This document shows positions 43,315 through 48,838 of a stretch of 48,838 nucleotides of DNA, piece by piece. The notes under the pieces are model-generated. The model searched no databases and was not told the origin of the DNA. It was given only the letters and a program-made list of their open reading frames with translations. Origin of the DNA: Bacteroidota bacterium (GTDB lineage: Bacteria; Bacteroidota; Bacteroidia; Chitinophagales; Saprospiraceae); the NCBI GenBank assembly GCA_963169325.1, contig CAUJEY010000289.1:1-48838 (forward strand). Reading direction: 5' to 3'. Every line of letters begins with the position of its first letter. Position 1 is the first letter of the stretch. The translations under genes and the position numbers were made by a program.

Positions 43315-46300
43315 AACGACATGTGTTTAAGTGTGACCAAAGGTCTTTTTTGCAATCGAACGGTTCTTTCCGTTTTGTTCTGGGCCGATCCAATTTTTAT
43401 CCGCAAGGGTTTTGTATGCCTGGAATAAGCTTGCAGCGGATCGGCGGATTGTGTCAAGCGACGGGCCGACTGCGCTTCGACCAAATGGCTCACCCGTTGC
43501 CATTCCACCCGACGGCTGCCCGGTATTTGTTCCGTTATGTTATCCTCTGTGAAAATGGATGATTCATAAGATAAAGTAACTTGCTCTTCGTTGCCTACTA
43601 CCTTGGTCCCCACAACCGAAGACGATTTCATGCCTGCCTTCATTCGGATAAAGGACGGGCAAGATAATTTCTGATCTGGCGTAAGTTCCCAGTATTGTCC
43701 GGGAGCGAAATATTCCTGAATATCCTCACCTTTGCTTATAGAATCTCCTTTATCACCTTTGATGAAGAAATTTAGGATATTAAACGAATCATAACCTTCA
43801 ATAGGGGCATTTCCGATCTTTTGCAGAAAAACGGATCCACTCAGGCAATTCGCCTCTGCTGGGATACCACCCAAGGGGCAAACCTGCTGGCGTACTTCCA
43901 ATATGCCGAAGGGGTGTAAGACGATAGCCTGTTCTTCGGTTTTTGCATCTTTTGGTTGCAACATTTCGACCATGGAACGGCGGGCGGGCAATACCGAACC
44001 CCAATTGTCCGCCAACTCAAGGGCTTTTTTAAGTTCTGTCCAAGGGTTAACATGTGTTTGAACCGCTTTTCGCTCGCTTCCCCAGGTTACATCGAAACCT
44101 ACATCAATAGAGAAGAAGAAAAACGAGATGGAGGCCGTGCCGTGGGCATGCCAGGGTGTAGGGCCGGACAATAAAAAGTCCAGATCAATCCCCAATAAAG
44201 AGGTACCCTCCCAGCACAGGTGTACTCCGGCAGAAATCCCGATTTTAAACGAGAAGGGCGAAAAGATAAACAGTGCATCGAACTGAATAAATCCATCTAC
44301 CGAAATGGGGCCTGCACTGATGTACATTTCAGCCTTGGCGCCGAATTGCAAAGAGTTGGATGTAACGGCTAAGTAGGCACTGCACACCAAGTGTACTGCG
44401 CTGGAATTGCTGATGTCAATCGTAAGGCGGCGCATATCGGCAAAAACAATAGCCGGGGCTGGGGGTGTGAATTTGGGGTGAAAACCGCCTAAAGAAAGCG
44501 CGAAACGCGGGTTGTCGCCCCAGCCGATCAGCATGGCAGAGTCGCCATATATCTCGTAGTTCAGAATCTTGGAGTCGTACAAAGACGCTTGGAAGGTAAA
44601 CTCCTGCGCCGCAAAATCAATCACCCCAATAATATCCAGATTGATTTTGATCAATGGAGCGATTTTGTCGGGAATATTGCCTTTTATCTGCCCGAGCACG
44701 ACGATGGTGACCGGATCGGGGAAGGCGATAAAAATGCCCACCGTGCCTTCAAAGAGTTGGGCAGCCCAGGCGATTTTGATCATGGGACCCACCACGTATT
44801 GTCCGTCCGCTACCGGGAATATAGCCTCCATATCGCTGATGATGCGGGCCGCATTGGCGATGACGTTGGAGGGCTCCGGAAACAGGATGCCGTCCAGCGT
44901 GTGGTTTTTAATGCCCGCCCTGAGGGCATCTACTTTAATGGAACGATTGACAGCAATGAGCCCGCCCACGCCATTGAGGGTAAAGCCCATGCTCAATTGA
45001 ATGGGCGGGGAGAAGACGATGCCGATGTTGATGAGCAGGGCAAAATCCGGGCCGCCAGGGATTTCGGTGACGATCAGGCCGACTGCGGCGAGACCGATTT
45101 CGCCGAAGGCGAGGCTTAGGACGCCGGAGTAGCGGTTTTCCTGAAACTCAAGAAAACCGCCGCCGGTGATGCCGGAGGTGTTGATGGAGAGGCCGACGCC
45201 GGTGGGAGGCTTGAAACCAAAGGAGAGATCGAAAGGAGATAAATTCCCGTTGGGTTTGTCAAAAGCCAGATTTGCGCTTAAACCTATATTTTTTACAACA
45301 GCTTCCAAAACACCCAGCTCCATCTTAATCGTTGTGCCTAATTCTAAACTTAAGGCTTGGTTTGATACCTTTAAAGCCGTAATGATATTACTTAGTGAAA
45401 CGGGACCCAACTCTATATTAACTGGAATCGCTATCTCTAATGCTGCACTTCCTTTGAAGAAAATCCCATGTTTTGACCAGCCGATGTTCAAATCGAAGGT
45501 CGCAGACAAGTCCCTGCCTCCCGTACCATTTTGCAAAAACGAATCTGCTGATGACAAACATATAATAAATTGAAGTCCCTTTAGGTCTAACTCCACCAGC
45601 GGATCAAAATCTCCGCTCCCTTGTTTTTCTGCCCCTACTTTAATCGAAACCTGTTTAAAATTTATAGATGAGCCGCCGGGGATGCTAAAAAGTGTTCTCG
45701 ACGGCTCATCTGCTTTCCCAAAAACCAAACCGCCGAGTATTTTGGCGTTAATCGGAACATCCTTTTTTCCGTCAAACATTCCGGATTCAATCACTAATGG
45801 CTTGTTTGGGCGGATGATCAAATTGAAGCCTGTACTAAAGTCCAATTCTCCTTCAAACACTAAGGTCAATAGATCCGTTAAATGAAATTCAAAATGCGTC
45901 GAACCTTTTATCAATGGGAAAAAACCTATACCCCCGTCGGCACCGTCGCCATTGATCCTGGGGCGGGCTTTATACGCTACTAATGACACTTCTGTTGATA
46001 CTTCCCCTTTTTCTTCGTTTGTAAATAACCTGATTGGCCGGACAATAGAAATGGTAGCTCTTGGAGCAAGCGCTGATTCCGTGTTCGATTCTTGATCCTC
46101 TTCACCTACACTTAATAGTGCATTTTCGACCTTTCGGGACATTAGACTATAATTCACTTCTATGCCTAAGGCAGTAAACAGAGATGCAAAATTTTGAAGT
46201 AATTCTGCCCCTTTAAAATCAGCTAATCCCCAATGATAGCCGTCAATCATTAAATTTTTCGGGTCTGTAAATAAATCGCCTATTCTATCATAGTTTATTT

Positions 46301-46817
46301 TGCGACGAATATGCTTCGGCTGATATATTGCAGCATCAGCTTCGAACAATTTCAATTCAAAAATTGTCAAAAATTGCAAAACGGAAAATGTAGCAGGGGA
46401 TGACCGATTGATGTGCGCAATAATTAAAAAGTCTAGCAGCCTGGGAAAGAATTCCTCATTGAACTTTGTTTTTTTAACAAAATCTCCCAGGTTAGGCCGA
46501 GTTGTGTTGAGGTTTCCAGAAATTTGTCTAAGTTGTTCTACTACATGAACAATAGATGCTGCTAGTTCAACCACCCGTGAAATCATTAGACCTTCATCCT
46601 CTTTCTCTTCAGGGGTGGAATTCAAAATGATCTTAAGTTTTTCAATGACAGTACCAACCGCCAGGTCTTTAAACACTTCGGAATCGAATTCAACGGGCAC
46701 CTCCCATCCGAGCAGGCGCATGAGATTCCTAAAGTCTTCAGGTAATCTGAAAGCGCTCTGTAAGATGGAAAAAATCTTTCCCATCTCCATGGTAATTTTT
46801 TGTAATGTATTTTCCAT
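43311..46817 (-). CDS. DUF6603-like giant protein
   Basis: About 1168 residues from the ATG at 46817 (MENTLQKITMEMGKIFSILQ). An in-frame ATG at 46862 would overlap the PLD gene by 35 bases, so the inner one, 10 bases after that gene's stop, is preferred. The N-terminal region is helical. The middle and C-terminal half are long repetitive beta structure (GELDFSTGFNLIIRPNKPLV, LGPVSLSNIITALKVSNQAL, FGEIGLAAVGLIVTEIPGGP, SMGFTLNGVGGLIAVNRSIK, TPWHAHGTASISFFFFSIDV). This pattern, including GFTLNGVGGLIAVNR and WHAHGTASISFF, fits the DUF6603 family. No signal peptide. The function of the family is not known to me. Its stop overlaps the next start as ATGA. Confidence 0.7.
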   Translation of the reverse strand: MENTLQKITMEMGKIFSILQSAFRLPEDFRNLMRLLGWEVPVEFDSEVFKDLAVGTVIEKLKIILNSTPEEKEDEGLMISRVVELAASIVHVVEQLRQISGNLNTTRPNLGDFVKKTKFNEEFFPRLLDFLIIAHINRSSPATFSVLQFLTIFELKLFEADAAIYQPKHIRRKINYDRIGDLFTDPKNLMIDGYHWGLADFKGAELLQNFASLFTALGIEVNYSLMSRKVENALLSVGEEDQESNTESALAPRATISIVRPIRLFTNEEKGEVSTEVSLVAYKARPRINGDGADGGIGFFPLIKGSTHFEFHLTDLLTLVFEGELDFSTGFNLIIRPNKPLVIESGMFDGKKDVPINAKILGGLVFGKADEPSRTLFSIPGGSSINFKQVSIKVGAEKQGSGDFDPLVELDLKGLQFIICLSSADSFLQNGTGGRDLSATFDLNIGWSKHGIFFKGSAALEIAIPVNIELGPVSLSNIITALKVSNQALSLELGTTIKMELGVLEAVVKNIGLSANLAFDKPNGNLSPFDLSFGFKPPTGVGLSINTSGITGGGFLEFQENRYSGVLSLAFGEIGLAAVGLIVTEIPGGPDFALLINIGIVFSPPIQLSMGFTLNGVGGLIAVNRSIKVDALRAGIKNHTLDGILFPEPSNVIANAARIISDMEAIFPVADGQYVVGPMIKIAWAAQLFEGTVGIFIAFPDPVTIVVLGQIKGNIPDKIAPLIKINLDIIGVIDFAAQEFTFQASLYDSKILNYEIYGDSAMLIGWGDNPRFALSLGGFHPKFTPPAPAIVFADMRRLTIDISNSSAVHLVCSAYLAVTSNSLQFGAKAEMYISAGPISVDGFIQFDALFIFSPFSFKIGISAGVHLCWEGTSLLGIDLDFLLSGPTPWHAHGTASISFFFFSIDVGFDVTWGSERKAVQTHVNPWTELKKALELADNWGSVLPARRSMVEMLQPKDAKTEEQAIVLHPFGILEVRQQVCPLGGIPAEANCLSGSVFLQKIGNAPIEGYDSFNILNFFIKGDKGDSISKGEDIQEYFAPGQYWELTPDQKLSCPSFIRMKAGMKSSSVVGTKVVGNEEQVTLSYESSIFTEDNITEQIPGSRRVEWQRVSHLVEAQSARRLTQSADPLQAYSRHTKPLRIKIGSAQNKTERTVRLQKRPLVTLKHMSL

Positions 46818-46827
46818 CTGACAGAAA

Positions 46828-48700
46828 TTATCGCCTTTGTCCAGTGGTGAAATCATAACCATCCACTTCTTCTAAAATCTCGACCTTGGAGTTTATGGGG
46901 CCTACGTTATCTTTCAAAAAGATTTTAGTTTCACCATGCTCTTCTCGCACCTTAGTCCATTCCAAAATCCGCGGGCGCTTAACTTCGGGTATGGATAAGA
47001 GTAAACCATCTTTTTTTTCAGTTGCTTTTGTTCTCCATAAAGAAAGCCAGTCGTTCTTATACTTAGATTTATCGCCTAAATCATTACTTTCCTCAGAATT
47101 GTACCCAAGGTGCTCTTTCCATAGTTTCCTGCGCAATTCGGAAATGGCCGAGGTCCCTGGTTGGCCCGCTACTCCATTATAAATAACAACATTTAACTCT
47201 GTTGCCCTGTAAGGTTGTTCATTAGGATAGTTCGGATTAGCGTGTTGTGTATTCCTCGCCCAGTCGATGCCTTGTGTTGTTAGATCACCCATAAGTGGTA
47301 ATTGCGTTTGATTTAGCGAGGTTCCGTCAGTATTTGCGCTGCCTATCGTAGCCCATTTATCATCAATTATAGCGACTTTACTATGTATGTAATTCCGAAT
47401 GATCTTAGAGGTTCCTGGAATGTCTGATTCATGACTCCAAAGCGTAAAAATGCCAAGCCTGCCCGATGCATGAATATTGCTTACCTGGTTGATCAACGAA
47501 GTTAAAAGTCTATATTGCAATGCCTTATACCCCGGAATGTCAACTTTTGTGTTAAGTAATAGAATAACCTTAAGATTAGACTTGTCATTCATACGCAATA
47601 CCAACGCTTCAACCAAATCATAGCTGGTGAAATATTGATCTTCAATATAAATAAATTCTTCGGCATTAGCAATCGCCCTCTGATATGCTTCCAATATTCC
47701 CGTTTCACCGTACGGAAAATCTTCATGTGCCTTTCCCGGGGTTGTTCGTACAATTTGTAAAGCAACCTCCTCTTTATCATCTGGTTCCGCTTCTGCTGGT
47801 GTCAAATCAGGATCGTTTGGTGAAGGCTTTAAATGATTCCAATACATGCAAAAACTGGTATCGATAGCAGAGACAGCTGGCCCTTTGATTACGGCGTTTA
47901 CATCATGTATGGGAACTTTGATTTGATTTATTGGCCAACCAAAAGGCCCTCGCCGTGGTTCTCTAATTTTGTGGGTATCGGAATCGAAATACTCGTTCAT
48001 GATAGGGGAACCAACTATATAAGCAGTTGTACCATCAACTACTATAAATTTTGCATGAAATGGTTCAAAAATGAGGGTTTCATATAATCGGAAATTTACA
48101 TTAGAACCACTAAAGAAGGCCTTGACGCCTTCCGCAGCATCGACTATATGAAGATCATAAAAGTCACAAACAATGACCCTTATACTAATATCATTATTAT
48201 CTGCTTTCTTTTCAAATATCTCGTGTAATTTCTCGCCAGTAACCGGAGTGCCTTCGTCTAACTTACCATTAAACTTAGTTATGGCTTTCGGGACTTGCCA
48301 AATAAGGTTCTGAAAATTTATTGATTCTTCAGCCCCAGATGCAGCCTCTGTTATCTCTTGCCAAGCGATCTCATTATCGACAATAAATCGAATATTATTT
48401 CCCGTAGACAAAAATACCGGTATTCCATAAGAGCCCGACTCAGGATGGTTAGGATCTCCTAAAGTAGCATTGGTAACTAACCAGCCCTTCACATTATCTG
48501 GATGGAGACAGATTTCATCCATAACTGTATCATCTTTTTGAGCCACCTTTACATCTGTTTCATGCAAAAGACGCATATATTTGTCATAAACCCTCACTGC
48601 AATATCAGGCCACCAGTCAGAATCAGGCCCACAATCTCGATATTTACTGGGATCATATTTTATATCGTAAGAACCATCTTTTCCAGTAACCCCCCATCCT
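46828..48700 (-). pseudogene. Phospholipase-D-like protein, 5' end lost to an insertion sequence
   Basis: The frame is open from 48700 down to the stop at 46828. A GTG at 48597 is the first start codon left, but the frame upstream of it still encodes a plausible transthyretin-like domain (GKDGSYDIKYDPSKYRDCGP, then DWWPDIAVRVYDKYMRLLHE), so the gene was longer. Two HKD motifs are intact: FHAKFIVVDGTTAYIVGSP at about residue 181 and IHSKVAIIDDKWATIGSANT at about 407 (from the GTG). These make it a PLD-superfamily phosphodiesterase-like protein. The frame meets an in-frame TGA at 48700-48702, exactly where the insertion sequence starts. It is upstream of and probably cotranscribed with the DUF6603-like gene. 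Translation may still occur from the GTG. Confidence 0.75.
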
Positions 48701-48746
48701 CAGGGCAGACGCATGAACATAGAGCAGTATTTTAGCACAATTTCCA

Positions 48747-48754
48747 TACGTTTG
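48747..48754 (+). promoter_or_regulatory. Candidate -7 element (TACGTTTG) of the transposase gene
   Basis: TACGTTTG matches TAnnTTTG and lies 16 bases before the ATG at 48771. No clear -33 TTG is visible. Confidence 0.35.
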
Positions 48755-48770
48755 TTGGGAAAACGAAATA

Positions 48771-48838
48771 ATGGAAATAGAAAATTTGTTGGGCGGTCTT
48801 TTGGATCATCTGAACGAGGTTCCGGAACCCCGCCAGAG
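48771..48838 (+). CDS. N-terminal fragment of a transposase (ISAs1-like), runs off the window
   Basis: The visible peptide starts MEIENLLGGLLDHLNEVPEP and continues with RQ at the edge. A short helix followed by EVPEPRQ recalls the LLxxLxxVPDPRR opening of the DDE_Tnp_1-associated domain found at the start of ISAs1-family transposases. Only about 22 residues are seen, so the family is tentative. Its position directly next to the break in the PLD gene supports an insertion. Confidence 0.5.
   Translation, partial: MEIENLLGGLLDHLNEVPEPRQ

Larger units (their letters stand above)
48701..48838 (+). mobile_element. Left end of an insertion sequence, probably ISAs1-like (cut by window edge)
   Basis: The PLD reading frame stops abruptly at 48700, and the sequence from 48701 (CAGGGCAGACGCATGAACAT) looks like an insertion-sequence end with a short leader. 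It then carries a promoter-like TACGTTTG and the start of a transposase-like gene. The far end, the inverted repeat match and the target duplication lie outside the window. The assignment is inference. Confidence 0.5.

Noticed and set aside
1-48838. tRNA or rRNA genes
   Set aside because: No cloverleaf-like or rRNA-like segment was recognised on reading. A covariance-model search was not possible.

Overview
The window looks like chromosome of a Bacteroidota bacterium, probably from the Saprospiria (Saprospiraceae, Lewinellaceae or Haliscomenobacter-like). The reasons are very large secreted YD/RHS, PKD, SprB-type and SBBP proteins, promoter elements of the Bacteroidota form TAnnTTTG instead of a classic -10 box, and A-rich rather than Shine-Dalgarno leaders. 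No 16S, tRNA or housekeeping gene is present, so the assignment rests on protein style alone.

Region 1 (1-24.2 kb, all minus strand) reads as one long operon. From its likely promoter near 24250 it encodes an SBBP/PKD/SprB surface protein (broken by a frameshift near 21338), a small lipoprotein, a 1830-residue YD-family N-terminal protein, a 558-residue chimera that carries the C-terminal module normally fused to such YD proteins, a 254-residue periplasmic protein, and a 3372-residue RHS protein. Gaps between genes are 1-13 bases. The RHS protein has about 900 residues of Ycf48-like propeller repeats inserted at a YD boundary and stops just before the conserved DPRxGRF end of the RHS core, next to a 31-bp tandem repeat.

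Region 2 (24.2-28.85 kb) is an accessory patch: a RhuM-family protein, a DUF3037 protein, a PIN-toxin/antitoxin pair, a UPF0175 antitoxin-like protein, and decayed copies of the UPF0175 and DUF3037 genes. It ends in the most striking feature of the window: about 1 kb holding some 50 same-strand copies of a CGCATTT core, spaced 17-26 bp apart (mean 20.4 bp), with no gene.

Region 3 (28.85-35.8 kb) resembles a phage-satellite or plasmid-type replication module. It holds an HNH nuclease, a cluster of about 12 GGACT motifs with an adjoining AT-rich stretch, a primase/SF3-helicase, a small gene, a small membrane protein, a 151-residue protein, a membrane coiled-coil protein, and two divergent XRE regulators with palindromic TTGATCAA sites between them. 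No integrase, capsid or terminase gene is visible.

Region 4 (35.8-39.4 kb, minus) is a two-gene unit: a membrane protein with an EAD11-like effector-associated domain plus an FGE/sulfatase-modifying-fold domain, followed by a secreted alpha/beta hydrolase with CARDB-like and PKD-like flanks. Region 5 (39.4-48.8 kb) has a small secreted protein (plus strand) and then, on the minus strand, a tightly coupled set of a phospholipase-D-like protein, a DUF6603-like giant and an 1148-residue protein of unknown function. The PLD gene has lost its 5' end exactly where an insertion sequence, probably ISAs1-like, begins at the right edge.
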